A DNA stretch of 64,000 bases, taken from positions 1,488,001 through 1,552,000 of the forward strand of contig NZ_CP032482.1 in NCBI RefSeq assembly GCF_003600645.1, written 5' to 3'. The notes beneath the pieces were generated by a model. It did no database searches, had not been told where the DNA came from, and saw only the letters and a program-made list of their open reading frames with translations. Positions 29,240 to 39,053 of the stretch are shown piece by piece (position 1 is the stretch's first letter; every line of letters starts with the position of its first letter). The stretch is from Yersinia rochesterensis. GTDB lineage: Bacteria; Pseudomonadota; Gammaproteobacteria; Enterobacterales; Enterobacteriaceae. A program made the position numbers and the translations under genes.

Positions 29240-29484
29240 ATTTAAATATATTTTTTATAGTTTAATGCATTTAAAATATCAATTTCTCTGCCTTTTTTAA
29301 TTAAATGTAATCCTCGTTCCTGTTGATGAATATCTATTTTTCGAGAGTCGTGGGACGGTAAAGTATTTCACACTATATATTGACTTGCATACGGCTAATG
29401 AGAGGTTACGAGATTATTTTCATAGTAATAATATTTGGAATAGAAATATCTAGGAATTCAAACTTTGTTCGATTTTTATTTAGA

Positions 29485-29537
29485 GTAGGAGGACAGGGCA
29501 CTAATATCGAGCTTGATAGTATCCGTGTCCTGTCTAC
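29485..29537. repeat. Long imperfect inverted repeat downstream of sseA
   Basis: Arms GTAGGAGGACAGGGCAC and GTGTCCTGTCTAC face each other across 23 bases, just past the sseA stop (29551). There is no T run on the sseA strand. It may be an mRNA 3'-end structure. The rest of 29240-29550 is AT-rich with no visible gene. Confidence 0.45.
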
Positions 29538-29550
29538 TATTTAAGTGACT

Positions 29551-30405
29551 TTATGGTAGTCGAGTGTTATCGATTGGTAGAGAATCTGATGATCCCCATT
29601 CGGCCCAAGAGCCATCATATAAAGATACCGATGTTGCATTTACTGCAGCTAATCCCAGGACAATCACCGCAGCCGTAACCCCTGAGCCACAGCTGGTAAT
29701 AATAGGTTTGGCCAAGTCCACACCTAGGGTGGCAAAAATACTCTTCAGTTCTTGTGGTGATTTCAGATTGCCATTTTCAATCAGGCTTCCCCAAGGCACA
29801 TTAATACTACCGGGAATACGGCCCAACTGCAGGCCGGGACGCGGCTCTGGATCTTGTGCTTTAAATCGACCAGCCGGGCGAGCATCTATAATTTGTATTT
29901 CATTGTTTTCTAGTGCGGCTAAAACTTCATCAACACTTTTGACTGCGGCGCCATTGAATATTGCTTTGAAGGTTTGAGGTGTTGGGTGTGTCGGGCCGCT
30001 CTCTAATGTAAAACCTGCTTGCTGCCACCCACTAAAGCCACCAGCCAATATATATACTTTTTTGGCACCAAATATACGGAATGTCCACCAAACTCGCGGT
30101 GCTGAAAACAAATTGCCATCATCATAAATGACTAGGGTTTGCTGCTCATTGATCCCTAGTTGACCAGCCATCTCACTGAATACTTGTGGGGATGGCAACA
30201 TATGAGGTAAACCGGTGCTGTTATCTGCAACTGCATCAATATCAAAGTAAACAGCCCCAGGAATATGCCCTTGTTCAAACTCGGCCTGAATATTTCTTTT
30301 AGGGGTCAGTCCCGGAGGTGACATTCTGGCATCCAGAATAGTGATATCGATATCATTAATATGATCTGCCAGCCATCGTGGTGTTACCAGAAAAGGTGAG
30401 TTCAT
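29551..30405 (-). CDS. sseA: 3-mercaptopyruvate sulfurtransferase
   Basis: 284-residue tandem-rhodanese enzyme that transfers sulfur from 3-mercaptopyruvate. The inactive N-terminal rhodanese domain has the conserved DARMSPPG and GHIPGAVYFD; the C-terminal one carries the active-site loop CGSGVTA, which is the mercaptopyruvate-type (not thiosulfate-type) signature. The start at 30403-30405 has ACAGGAAA 6 bases upstream; the frame extends 17 codons further. It is monocistronic and divergent from the Gfo/Idh gene. Confidence 0.93.
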   Translation of the reverse strand: MNSPFLVTPRWLADHINDIDITILDARMSPPGLTPKRNIQAEFEQGHIPGAVYFDIDAVADNSTGLPHMLPSPQVFSEMAGQLGINEQQTLVIYDDGNLFSAPRVWWTFRIFGAKKVYILAGGFSGWQQAGFTLESGPTHPTPQTFKAIFNGAAVKSVDEVLAALENNEIQIIDARPAGRFKAQDPEPRPGLQLGRIPGSINVPWGSLIENGNLKSPQELKSIFATLGVDLAKPIITSCGSGVTAAVIVLGLAAVNATSVSLYDGSWAEWGSSDSLPIDNTRLP

Positions 30406-30535
30406 CGCAAATTTCCTGTCGAAGTTATACAGAAGCAGCTTAGTTAAATGCTTCATTGCAGTGCTTACTATATAACGAAATGACGGTATTGAAACCTTGA
30501 GTTATCAGTGATGCGTAGTGCCTCTAAAATTGAGG

Positions 30536-30564
30536 TTTTCTTTCATTTTTATAATGAAAGAAAA
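30536..30564. promoter_or_regulatory. Perfect inverted repeat in the sseA / oxidoreductase spacer
   Basis: 12-bp arms TTTTCTTTCATT / AATGAAAGAAAA around TTTAT. A second, looser repeat of the same TTTCA..TGAAA type lies at about 30696-30722, closer to the oxidoreductase gene. The pair resembles repressor operators more than a terminator because no gene ends here. Confidence 0.5.
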
Positions 30565-30792
30565 TTAATAATTCATTTTTTGTTTTTTATACTTTAGTTT
30601 TGTGAGCTAGATGGTGAGATTTAATACTTATTAATGCAAGTTTTCATTGGATTTTACCGATTAATTGTACTGGCTCGCAAAAAGGATTTTTAATTTCATT
30701 TTACACTTGAAGGTGAAATTTTAATTTCGTATAACCTTTAACATGCAAAGTTTTTTGGTGTGGAGTTAATCTTAACCAGACGAGGAAATAAA

Positions 30793-31923
30793 ATGCAAAA
30801 GGTTCGAATTGGCCTTATCGGCACCGGATATATTGGTCGTTGCCATGCCATTGCTTATGCACAGGTTGCGACTGTTTTTCCTTTAAAGGGGGTACCGATA
30901 TTAGAAATGCTGGCAGAAGTCACGCCAGAATTGGCCCGGCAACGTGCTGCTGAGTTTGGTTTCTCCCGATCGACTGCAAATTGGCAAGAATTGGTAGCCG
31001 ACCCAGCTATTGATGTAGTAGATATTTGTGCACCAAATTTCTTACACAAGGAAATTGCTCTCGCGGCTATAAGCCATGGCAAGCATGTTTATTCCGAAAA
31101 ACCTCTGGCTCTTAATGCAGCAGATGCCAAAGAAATGACTGAAGCGGCACGTGAAAAAGGTGTGAAAACGCTGGTGGGATTTAACTATATAAAGAATCCC
31201 ACCAGTCAGTTAGCACGGGAGATTATTGCCAATGGCGAGATTGGCGAGATCGTGCATTTTTACGGCACTCATAATGAAGATTATCTGGCAGACCCGCAGA
31301 CACCGTTAGATTGGCATTGTACTAAGGCGCAGGCAGGGTTAGGAGCATTGGGCGATTTAGCCGCCCATATAGTCAATATGGCCCATTATCTGGTAGGTGA
31401 TATCACAAGTGTATGTGGGGATATGCAGACAGTCATTAAACAGCGGCCCGACCCGAAAAATCCCTCTTTGTTACGGACGGTAGAAAATGAAGATCAGGCA
31501 GGAGCACTCGTGCGTTTTGCTAATGGAGTAATGGGGACCATAGAGACATCACGTATTGCATGTGGCCGTAAAATGGGTTTGACCTATGTGGTCACGGGAA
31601 CTAAGGGCACAATTAGTTATTCCCAAGAGCGCATGGCGGAATTACAACTCTATCGTCATGATGAACCTCAGTCCAGGCAAGGATTTAAAACATTGCTTAC
31701 AGGGCCATTACATCCGGACTACGCAGCATTTTGTGTGAGTTCTGGGCATGGTATTGGATTTAACGACCAAAAAACGGTCGAAATCCGTGATTTGATTAAC
31801 GGAATTGCTGCTGGAGATCGTATGTGGCCAGATTTCGAAGAAGGTTGGAAAGTCTCCAAAGTGCTAGATGCTATTGCTATTTCAGCAGAAGAGTTGTGCT
31901 GGGTTAATGTAGTAGAAGACTGA
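30793..31923 (+). CDS. Gfo/Idh/MocA family NAD(P)-dependent oxidoreductase
   Basis: 376-residue dehydrogenase. The N-terminal Rossmann fold begins IGLIGTGYIGRCHA, with the family EKP motif in HVYSEKPLALN near residue 99 and a GDLAAHIVNMAHYL helix that supplies the substrate-binding His/Asp region. Members oxidise sugars, inositols and related polyols; the closest resemblance by memory is to scyllo-inositol or glucose-fructose-type dehydrogenases, but the substrate cannot be read out. ATG 30793 has GAGGAAAT at 5 bases. The desaturase gene follows on the same strand after 156 bases. Confidence 0.9.
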   Translation: MQKVRIGLIGTGYIGRCHAIAYAQVATVFPLKGVPILEMLAEVTPELARQRAAEFGFSRSTANWQELVADPAIDVVDICAPNFLHKEIALAAISHGKHVYSEKPLALNAADAKEMTEAAREKGVKTLVGFNYIKNPTSQLAREIIANGEIGEIVHFYGTHNEDYLADPQTPLDWHCTKAQAGLGALGDLAAHIVNMAHYLVGDITSVCGDMQTVIKQRPDPKNPSLLRTVENEDQAGALVRFANGVMGTIETSRIACGRKMGLTYVVTGTKGTISYSQERMAELQLYRHDEPQSRQGFKTLLTGPLHPDYAAFCVSSGHGIGFNDQKTVEIRDLINGIAAGDRMWPDFEEGWKVSKVLDAIAISAEELCWVNVVED

Positions 31924-32079
31924 TATGGTTGACAATAGCTCAATGCTTTTCGACCTCTGTTACATCATTATATAGGATGATTATCTCATTCTCAGATTTA
32001 CATAGTATTTTAAGTTAGTTAACAGCAGAGATTATTAAGTTGATACTGGCTGGAATTATGCCAAGTATGAGCCTTTAAT

Positions 32080-33138
32080 ATGTCTACTGCTGATACCAAA
32101 TTGAATCACCGTGAAGCCGGAGTCGCTTATTACCTTGGCGAGCAGCAACGAGCGCGGATAAAATTGTTATCTCGTTCTTGGATATGGCGATTGGAATTGC
32201 CTACCTGGATATTGATTGGGATTATTTATACTGGCTGGTTTGCCTGCGTTATCTATTGGCAGCAATTAGGCTTGGTGCTTGGTAGTACATTGCTAATATT
32301 ATTAAGCGCGTGGTATATGTCGTTACAACATGAACTGATCCACGGTCATCCAACTCGCTGGCGACGGTTTAATCAACTATTAGGCACTTTGCCATTAGCA
32401 GTTTGGTATCCCTATGGTCTTTATCGTGATTCCCATATTCAGCACCACAACGACGAAGACTTGACTCACCCAGAAAAAGATCCAGAGTGCTATTATTACA
32501 CTGCAGAACAATGGCAGCGTTTGCCGCCATTATTCAAAAGCATTGTGCGTATTAGCAATACTTTTATTGGCCGATTAATTCTAGGGCCAGCACTGGATAT
32601 CATTGATACTATTCGCAGCGCAATCAGTGCATTTATTACTGGCGATCGCCCTGCCATTACGATGTGGTTGGTTCATTTTGGTTTACTTGGCTTATTGTTT
32701 CACTGGATGGCTGGTTATGGTATTTCGGCTATTTTCTATATTTTGGTGATTAGCTATCCAGCACTTAGCCTGACCAAAGTTAGATCCTTTTTTGAGCATC
32801 GTGCAGCTGAAAATAGCGCAGCACGTTCTACCTTAAATGAGGCGGCATGGCCGTGGCGTCTACTATTTTTAAACCTCAACTATCATTTGGTCCATCATGA
32901 TTTACCTGCTTTACCTTGGTATGGGTTACGCCAGATTTATCTGGAAAGTCGAGTCCAATATCAGCATCGCAGCGAGCAATTCGTGGTGAACGGCTATACT
33001 GAATGGTTCGAAGCATTTGTTTTTACAGCTTTGGAGATAGAAATCCATCCCTTTTACGATAGTGAAAATAAAGCTCTGACTGAGAGTATACGAGACACTG
33101 TGATTGACAGTGGAGATAGGCGGCCCGAGTCAGTCTAA
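32080..33138 (+). CDS. Membrane fatty-acid desaturase family protein
   Basis: 352-residue integral-membrane di-iron enzyme. All three histidine boxes are present: HELIHGH (near residue 88), HIQHHND (near 125) and HLVHHD (near 269), with four membrane segments around them. Such proteins desaturate or hydroxylate lipid acyl chains or other hydrophobic substrates; RSFFEHRA before the third box recalls the ketolase/hydroxylase-like branch. It is isolated between the oxidoreductase and osmF and has no E. coli K-12 counterpart. Confidence 0.87.
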   Translation: MSTADTKLNHREAGVAYYLGEQQRARIKLLSRSWIWRLELPTWILIGIIYTGWFACVIYWQQLGLVLGSTLLILLSAWYMSLQHELIHGHPTRWRRFNQLLGTLPLAVWYPYGLYRDSHIQHHNDEDLTHPEKDPECYYYTAEQWQRLPPLFKSIVRISNTFIGRLILGPALDIIDTIRSAISAFITGDRPAITMWLVHFGLLGLLFHWMAGYGISAIFYILVISYPALSLTKVRSFFEHRAAENSAARSTLNEAAWPWRLLFLNLNYHLVHHDLPALPWYGLRQIYLESRVQYQHRSEQFVVNGYTEWFEAFVFTALEIEIHPFYDSENKALTESIRDTVIDSGDRRPESV

Positions 33139-33504
33139 AGCGCCGCTCAAAGTGAAAGCGAGGACGCTGGGATACCTATAAAACCATAGGACTTGTTTTC
33201 ATCGACCCGTATTTTACTGTTGTTATATACAGCTATTTGTGTAATCTTAACGGTTAATCTTATCAGCAAAATTCTTTTAAATACTTAGCTATCATACTGT
33301 TATGCATAAGATAGATTAGCCTTCTAGCCTAGTGTGGCTTGAATAATATATTTAATATCAATTGGTTATTTGGTTTGTTTTTGACTAAATCTAATATGAT
33401 TGCTGATTTGTTAATGGTTTTGGTTTTATGCCTTGTTAGTATCGGCGTTTTACAGACATTAACGAGATAACTTTCATTAACCCTTGAGCACATAGAGGTA
33501 AAGC
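33139..33504. other. Intergenic region upstream of osmF
   Basis: 366 bases, AT-rich. It must contain the osmF promoter (a stress promoter in E. coli), but I could not identify a convincing -10/-35 pair or operator. One short repeat CCTATAAAACCATAGG at 33176-33191 was seen. No gene. Confidence 0.3.
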
Positions 33505-34437
33505 ATGGCAAAGACCCTAACCCGTAGCCGGATTTTTGCGTTAGCCACAGTAATATTGGCTGTGTCAGGCGGAGCATCACAGGCTGCTGATACTGTCCGT
33601 GTTGGCTCAAAAATTGATACTGAAGGCTCATTGCTGGGCAATATTATAGTGCAGGTTCTTGATGCTAATGGAATTAAAACAACCAATAAATCCCAGTTGG
33701 GCACTACCAAAGTGGTGCGTGGAGCTATCACCGCTGGTGAGATTGATATTTACCCTGAATACACGGGTAACGGTGCTTTTTTCTTCTCTGATGAAAAAGA
33801 CCCTGCGTGGAAAGATGCAAAAGCAGGCTATGAAAAAGTAAAAAAATTGGATTATGAGAAGAATAAGTTGGTGTGGCTTTCACCTGCGCCAGCGAACAAT
33901 ACTTGGACCATTGCTGTTCGTCAGGATCTAGCTGATGCGAATAATTTGAAAACATTAGATGATTTAGGTAAATGGATAAATGCGGGGGGCAAATTCAAAT
34001 TGGCTGCCTCAGCTGAATTTATTGAAAGGCCTGATGCCCTGCCAGCTTTCCAACAAGCATACGGTTTCACATTAAATCAAGACCAACTGCTGTCATTGGC
34101 TGGTGGTGACACGGCGGTAACAATTAAAGCGGCTGCTGAGCAAACCTCTGGAGTTAACGCCGCCATGGCGTATGGAACTGATGGTCCGGTCGCTGCATTA
34201 GGGCTACGAACATTGGAAGATACTAAAGGTGTACAACCTATCTATGCACCAACCCCAATAATTCGTGAAGCCACATTGAAAGCGCATCCTAATATTCCTG
34301 CTTTGCTTGATCCCGTATTTGCCACACTTGATAGTGCAACCCTACAAAAACTGAATGCTCGCATTGCAGTAGAAGGTCAGGATGCGAAGAAAGTTGCTGC
34401 TAATTATCTGAAAGAAAAAGGGTTTGTTAAAGGATAG
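33505..34437 (+). CDS. osmF: Osmoprotectant ABC transporter substrate-binding protein OsmF
   Basis: 310-residue periplasmic binding protein of the glycine betaine/choline class. A signal peptide ends at ASQAADTV; motifs VGSKIDTEGSLLGNI, EIDIYPEYTGNGAFFF and the aromatic-rich binding segments match E. coli OsmF (YehZ). In E. coli the system is RpoS- and osmotically induced and binds betaine only weakly. First gene of a five-gene operon; its stop is followed by two strong hairpins before yehY. Confidence 0.93.
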   Translation: MAKTLTRSRIFALATVILAVSGGASQAADTVRVGSKIDTEGSLLGNIIVQVLDANGIKTTNKSQLGTTKVVRGAITAGEIDIYPEYTGNGAFFFSDEKDPAWKDAKAGYEKVKKLDYEKNKLVWLSPAPANNTWTIAVRQDLADANNLKTLDDLGKWINAGGKFKLAASAEFIERPDALPAFQQAYGFTLNQDQLLSLAGGDTAVTIKAAAEQTSGVNAAMAYGTDGPVAALGLRTLEDTKGVQPIYAPTPIIREATLKAHPNIPALLDPVFATLDSATLQKLNARIAVEGQDAKKVAANYLKEKGFVKG

Positions 34438-34451
34438 TGATGTATATCTGG

Positions 34452-34532
34452 GATGGTGCTATAGGTATTTATTTTATCGCCTATAGCGCCATCGAATAAA
34501 CAGGTAATCTATTGTTATAAAAAGATTACCTG
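34452..34532 (+). promoter_or_regulatory. Two consecutive hairpins between osmF and yehY
   Basis: Hairpin 1: arms GATGGTGCTATAGG (34452-34465) and CCTATAGCGCCATC (34480-34493), one G:T pair. Hairpin 2: perfect arms CAGGTAATCT (34501-34510) and AGATTACCTG (34523-34532), ending 3 bases before the yehY ribosome binding site. No T runs, so they probably protect the osmF message or limit yehY translation. Confidence 0.7.
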
Positions 34533-34549
34533 TCAGGGAGATGGGGTTT

Positions 34550-35704
34550 ATGGTTGTAAAAAACCGAGTTCTGCTGGCGCTGGTTCTTTTAATGATTTTA
34601 TCGGGGGTAGGCTTTTCTTTTGTGAGCCATGCACCGAATCGGTTGATCTCTGGTCAGGGTATTTCATTAATATCATTGATAGCAGGGCCTGTTTGGTGGC
34701 TGTTAGTGCCGATACTGATGCTATCTGCTTTTGCATTCTTTAAACAAAATATTGTGGTGTTTTGGTCAACAGTTTTGATAGCCGAAATACTGTTGTTCAG
34801 CCTGTTGTTACTGGCTGGAACAACAGCTACACAACTTGCTGGTAGCGAAGAAAGCCTCGCGCGCACGTCACTCGGTAGTGGATTTTGGTTGATGAGTGGG
34901 ATGAGCATATTGATTGCTGTTGATAGCTTGGCCCGTGCGGTTGTGAATCCTGTTTGGCGTAGTTTGGCGAGTGTTTTGTTAGTTCTGCCAGTGGTAATAT
35001 TGTTGGCAACCGGGCAACTTGATCAATTGTCATTAATGAAAGAGTACGTTAATCGCCAAGATGTGTTTGATGATGCATTATGGCGACACTTTCAAATCCT
35101 GTTGGCAACACTGATACCTGCCGTATTCTTGGGCATTCCCCTTGGTCTATTCTGCTTTCGCTCTCATCGCTTTCAAGGCACCATTTTTTCAACATTGAAT
35201 ATTATTCAAACTATTCCATCCATTGCTTTGTTTGGCATGCTGATAGCCCCTTTAGCTGGGTTGGCTGCGGCTATTCCTTGGTTAGCGGAGCATGGGGTGA
35301 GTGGTATCGGGTTAGCTCCTGCTATCGTTGCACTGGTGCTTTATGCTTTATTGCCATTAGTACGCAATGTAGTTGCTGGGTTAGAGGCCGTACCTGACAG
35401 TGTTGTTGAATCGGCGCGAGGGATGGGAATGACCCGCACTCAGCTGTTCTTTCAGGTTCAGATACCGATTGCAATGCCATTTATTTTATCCGGAGTTCGT
35501 ATTATTGCTGTGCAAACCGTCGGGTTGGCTGTTGTCGCTGCGTTGATTGGGGCGGGGGGATTGGGCGCGATTGTATTTCAAGGTTTACTGAGCAGTGCAT
35601 TGGATTTGGTGCTGTTGGGCGTAATCCCCGTGATAGTGATGGCGGTATTAGTTGATTCGCTGTTTAAATTCATCATTATTTTTATGGATACTTCGCATCG
35701 ATGA
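34550..35704 (+). CDS. yehY: Osmoprotectant ABC transporter permease YehY
   Basis: 384-residue permease with about eight to nine hydrophobic segments; the C-terminal half is the BPD_transp_1 domain with the coupling loop EAVPDSVVESARGMGMTRTQ near residue 280. Length and layout match E. coli YehY. ATG 34550 was chosen over ATG 34541 because GGGAG (34536-34540) directly abuts the latter. Its stop overlaps yehX by 4 bases. Confidence 0.92.
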   Translation: MVVKNRVLLALVLLMILSGVGFSFVSHAPNRLISGQGISLISLIAGPVWWLLVPILMLSAFAFFKQNIVVFWSTVLIAEILLFSLLLLAGTTATQLAGSEESLARTSLGSGFWLMSGMSILIAVDSLARAVVNPVWRSLASVLLVLPVVILLATGQLDQLSLMKEYVNRQDVFDDALWRHFQILLATLIPAVFLGIPLGLFCFRSHRFQGTIFSTLNIIQTIPSIALFGMLIAPLAGLAAAIPWLAEHGVSGIGLAPAIVALVLYALLPLVRNVVAGLEAVPDSVVESARGMGMTRTQLFFQVQIPIAMPFILSGVRIIAVQTVGLAVVAALIGAGGLGAIVFQGLLSSALDLVLLGVIPVIVMAVLVDSLFKFIIIFMDTSHR

Positions 35705-36645
35705 TTCATTTCCATCAGGTAACTAAATATTTTGCCGGCAAACGGGCAGTAGATAACCTAACGTTACAGATTGCTAAAGGGGAATTTACTGTGCTGATTG
35801 GAACCTCGGGTTCCGGTAAGTCGACCACATTAAAAATGATTAACCGACTTATTGAACATGATGAGGGGGAGATCCATTTTGCTGGTGAGGAGATTCGTAA
35901 TTATAAGTCCGAAGATATACGACGTCGCATGGGCTATGCAATCCAATCCATAGGGCTCTTCCCCCATTGGACTGTGGAACGCAATATTGGCACCGTACCG
36001 CAATTGCTCAAATGGCCTCAGGAGCGAATCCGTCAACGAGTTATTGAATTGCTTGAGTTATTGCACCTGGATCCCGAACAGTTTCTTCGTCGCTATCCTC
36101 ATCAATTATCAGGAGGGCAGCAACAACGGGTAGGTGTTGCCCGAGCTTTGGCGGCAGATCCAGAAGTATTGTTGATGGACGAGCCATTTGGTGCATTAGA
36201 CCCAGTGACACGTTCAGCATTGCAGTTCGAAATTACCCGTATTCACCAGTTATCGGGTCGGACTATTGTTTTGGTTACTCATGACATTGATGAAGCTTTG
36301 AGTTTGGCTGATCGTATAGTGTTGATGGATGGCGGGCGAGTTATTCAGCAAGGGACACCTCTTGAAATGTTAATTCAACCCGCTAATGACTTTGTTCGTG
36401 ATTTCTTTGGTCGCAGTGATCTTGGTATCAAGCTGTTATCACTTGGACGGGCTGAACAACGAGTCAGGCGTGGTGAAACTTTGGTTGGACAACCAATACT
36501 CGGTACGACTAGCTTGCGTGAAGCACTCTCCCTGTTTGTGTCGCGTCAGACAGATAAATTACTGGTTGCTGACGAATATGGGCAATCATTGGGGGTGCTT
36601 TATTTTGCTGATCTGATAGCTGATGCGGATAAGGGGGGATCATGA
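35701..36645 (+). CDS. yehX: Osmoprotectant ABC transporter ATP-binding protein YehX
   Basis: 314-residue ATPase. Walker [10 protein letters not shown] (near residue 37), signature LSGGQQQR and Walker [13 protein letters not shown] are intact, and a CBS-like C-terminal regulatory part follows (about residues 240-310), as in OpuA/ProV-type ATPases. Overlaps yehY and yehW by 4 bases at each end, so the three are translationally coupled. Confidence 0.93.
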   Translation: MIHFHQVTKYFAGKRAVDNLTLQIAKGEFTVLIGTSGSGKSTTLKMINRLIEHDEGEIHFAGEEIRNYKSEDIRRRMGYAIQSIGLFPHWTVERNIGTVPQLLKWPQERIRQRVIELLELLHLDPEQFLRRYPHQLSGGQQQRVGVARALAADPEVLLMDEPFGALDPVTRSALQFEITRIHQLSGRTIVLVTHDIDEALSLADRIVLMDGGRVIQQGTPLEMLIQPANDFVRDFFGRSDLGIKLLSLGRAEQRVRRGETLVGQPILGTTSLREALSLFVSRQTDKLLVADEYGQSLGVLYFADLIADADKGGS

Positions 36646-37472
36646 AACCGACTGTTGTCAAAACAGGTGATGTGAAAGAGATCCCTCTGGAAAAACTCAA
36701 GTCAGGATTATTGTATTGTTTAAAAGACCCTCTCTGTTGGGCATTACTCTTACTGGCAGGCTTAGTTTTTGGTATGACGTCTCTGGGCGGTTTTTTTTCG
36801 GCGCTATTCCCTGATCTCGACAGACCTATTTATATGCAGGATACATTTTGGTCACTGGTGGTTGCCCATGTTTTTTTAGTACTGATTTCCAGTATTATCG
36901 CTGTTTTCATTGGGGTTAGCGCAGGTATTGGAGTGACTCGCCCGGCAGGGAAAGAGTTTCGTTCGGTGGTAGAAACTATTGTCGCGATGGGGCAGACATT
37001 TCCACCTGTTGCGGTACTCGCTATTGCCGTCCCTGTGATGGGCTTTAGCGAAAAACCTGCCATTATTGCCTTAGTGCTTTATGGTTTATTACCTATTTTA
37101 CAAGGGACTATTACGGGTATTGAGTCTGTTTCCAGGGATATCCGTGAGGTAGCCGAAGGGGTGGGGATGAGCGCCCGACAGATTTTATGGCGTGTGGAAT
37201 TGCCTTTGGCAGCACCGGTTATTGTCGCGGGCATCCGAACGTCAGTCATTATCAATATTGGTACTGCTGCTATCGCTTCAACTGTCGGGACGAAAACTCT
37301 AGGTTCTCCAATTATTATCGGACTAAGCGGTTTTAATACTGCTTATGTTATCCAGGGCGCAATTGTAGTCGCCTTATTGGCAATTATTACGGATATGATT
37401 TTTACCCGTTGGAACCGGCGTTTGTCTCGTTGGCGGGAATTACAATCTCTCCCTGCCGTAAAACATAACTGA
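36642..37472 (+). CDS. yehW: Osmoprotectant ABC transporter permease YehW
   Basis: 276-residue second permease of the OsmF system, with six membrane segments and the coupling loop [20 protein letters not shown] near residue 162. It is longer at its N-terminus than E. coli YehW by memory (about 30 cytoplasmic residues). Overlaps yehX by 4 bases. Confidence 0.91.
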   Translation: MKPTVVKTGDVKEIPLEKLKSGLLYCLKDPLCWALLLLAGLVFGMTSLGGFFSALFPDLDRPIYMQDTFWSLVVAHVFLVLISSIIAVFIGVSAGIGVTRPAGKEFRSVVETIVAMGQTFPPVAVLAIAVPVMGFSEKPAIIALVLYGLLPILQGTITGIESVSRDIREVAEGVGMSARQILWRVELPLAAPVIVAGIRTSVIINIGTAAIASTVGTKTLGSPIIIGLSGFNTAYVIQGAIVVALLAIITDMIFTRWNRRLSRWRELQSLPAVKHN

Positions 37473-37510
37473 TCCTCCAGTCTGCTGCTCTTTTTAAGTA
37501 GGTGGCTATA

Positions 37511-38305
37511 ATGATTTCACTGCCCATGTATGGGGTTCGGCCGGAACAAGATGTACGGCCTTTTTGGCAGTTATTATCGCAACAGCTGCGTAGGCATGGT
37601 GTGTCAGGAGTAAGTGAACAGTTACTCTGGCCTTTAGATTTATTACAGCATTGGCGCGACCCTACACTGCTGTTGAGCCAGACTTGTGGTTTTCCTCTGG
37701 TGACTCAGCTGCAACAACAGGTACGGTTGGTTGGGGTATTCAGTTATCAATCACCTTATTGTTCTGGTGAATATTATCGCAGTTTAGTGGTTGTTCGTGA
37801 CGACGAACAAGGCGAGCAATTGTCTGACTTTCGTCATCGGACAGTTGTCTACAACAGCACAAACTCCCAATCAGGGTATAATGCGTTACGTGTTTTGATT
37901 GCCCCATTGGCGGTTAATGGGCGTTTCTTTTCGCGTCGTGTAGCCTCGGGTAGCCACTATCGTTCAATTGAAATGATTCAACAACGGCAAGCAGATATTG
38001 CCGCGATAGATTGTGTTAGCTTCGCATTATTACAGCGTGATAATCCAGCGGCCGTTGCCGGGTTAAAGATTATCGCGAAAACTGACGTTGCACCTGGGTT
38101 ACCACTTATTACTTCGGTGACAACATCTGAAAAAGAGCTTATCCAGATACGTCAGGCCATCAGAGCTACAGTCAATTCGCCAGCGGCGACTTCAGCTAAG
38201 GCTATATTATTGATCAATGGATTTAGCGTATTACCCTGGTCGGCCTATAACGTTATTAAACAGATGCAAGAAAAGGCTGCTGCATTAGGCGTAATAACCC
38301 TTTAA
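37511..38305 (+). CDS. PhnD-like binding-protein domain without signal peptide
   Basis: 264-residue protein with the fold signature of PhnD/phosphate-phosphonate binding proteins: SLPMYGVRPEQ at the start, the YNSTNSQSGYNALR strand (the SDTSG-like ligand loop, near residue 120), SHYRSIEMIQQRQADIAAIDC and the C-terminal GFSVLPWSAYN. It has no signal peptide or membrane anchor, so it should be cytoplasmic, unlike ordinary binding proteins. It follows yehW after 38 bases with AGGTGG as RBS and thus looks like the fifth gene of the osmF operon. I know of no such gene in the E. coli yeh operon. The role is unknown; it may sense a ligand. Confidence 0.75.
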   Translation: MISLPMYGVRPEQDVRPFWQLLSQQLRRHGVSGVSEQLLWPLDLLQHWRDPTLLLSQTCGFPLVTQLQQQVRLVGVFSYQSPYCSGEYYRSLVVVRDDEQGEQLSDFRHRTVVYNSTNSQSGYNALRVLIAPLAVNGRFFSRRVASGSHYRSIEMIQQRQADIAAIDCVSFALLQRDNPAAVAGLKIIAKTDVAPGLPLITSVTTSEKELIQIRQAIRATVNSPAATSAKAILLINGFSVLPWSAYNVIKQMQEKAAALGVITL

Positions 38306-38615
38306 AACAGGCAATAAGGAAGCCTTGATTCTCGATGAGATAGGCTAAGGCAGAGGTATAAAGACAATAGTAAAACAGCCATCCTAAATTTCAATCACGC
38401 AGCCAGTCATGAAGAACTTCTCAGCAAAAAAAATAGTATAAATATCAATTTGTTAAATTATTTTTTCACTAACAGTGAAATACTCACCTGTGCAAATATG
38501 GTCTGGTATTGTGTATTGTTCATGCTGTCATAGGCTTTTATTTCTGTTACGCCAGCTTATCTCGTCCTGATGATCATGATAACCAATGGATAAGGCCATA
38601 TTCAGGGGGCACTAT

Positions 38616-38789
38616 ATGACTGGCAAATATATCAGTGATGATGGTGAAATTGCCGGGCATTGAGCATTGGTAGGGGGAAGTTTTATCCTTAAATCTACTA
38701 TGCCCCCACAGTTCATTAGTGTCTGAACGGGTCAGGGGCTTGCAGATTTTTTTGCAGCAGAAATACCGCTATTGGATGGGCGCTTACGG
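38616..38789 (+). pseudogene. Possible decayed gene remnant
   Basis: From ATG 38616 the frame reads MTGKYISDDGEIAGH, a TGA, then a plausible protein stretch (ALVGGSFILKSTM ...), another TGA, then GLADFFAAEIPLLDGRLR and a final stop. The same frame staying protein-like through two stops suggests a small decayed gene, but I do not recognise its parent. 38306-38615 holds only AT-rich sequence and a short palindrome TTTCACT-AAC-AGTGAAA at 38464. Confidence 0.25.
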
Positions 38790-38972
38790 TGATTCCTGAC
38801 CATTGTTGGACAAGCCCGCAGGGCCAATATCAGACAATGGACTGGATTCCGTGGTTTCAGTTTCATGTGGAGTTGTTGAACGGGTATAAATGTTCAACCC
38901 AGCCAGAAAAACGCCACCTAAAGAACTCAGAGCCATAACTGCAATCAGAATAATGAGTGCTTTTCTCAGCAT
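38784..38972 (-). CDS. Small single-span membrane protein, hypothetical
   Basis: 62 residues from the ATG at 38970-38972 (a GTG four codons upstream is also possible). Residues 2-27 form one hydrophobic helix after a short basic N-terminus (MLRKALIILIAVMALSS); the rest is acidic, Ser/Thr/Pro-rich and probably disordered in the periplasm. It lies downstream of yedA on the same strand, with an ERIC remnant between. No family recognised and the RBS is poor. Confidence 0.42.
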   Translation of the reverse strand: MLRKALIILIAVMALSSLGGVFLAGLNIYTRSTTPHETETTESSPLSDIGPAGLSNNGQESP

Positions 38973-39053
38973 AATTATTTTCACTTTTTATCTAAATAGC
39001 GTGAATTATATCCTGTTTACTAAATGAAACAACCATGTTGCATTCTTGCTGTA

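Noticed and set aside
38306..38615. Search for a further gene or sRNA after the osmF operon
   Set aside because: Only AT-rich sequence and a 7-bp-arm palindrome were found; no promoter-terminator pair that would define an sRNA.
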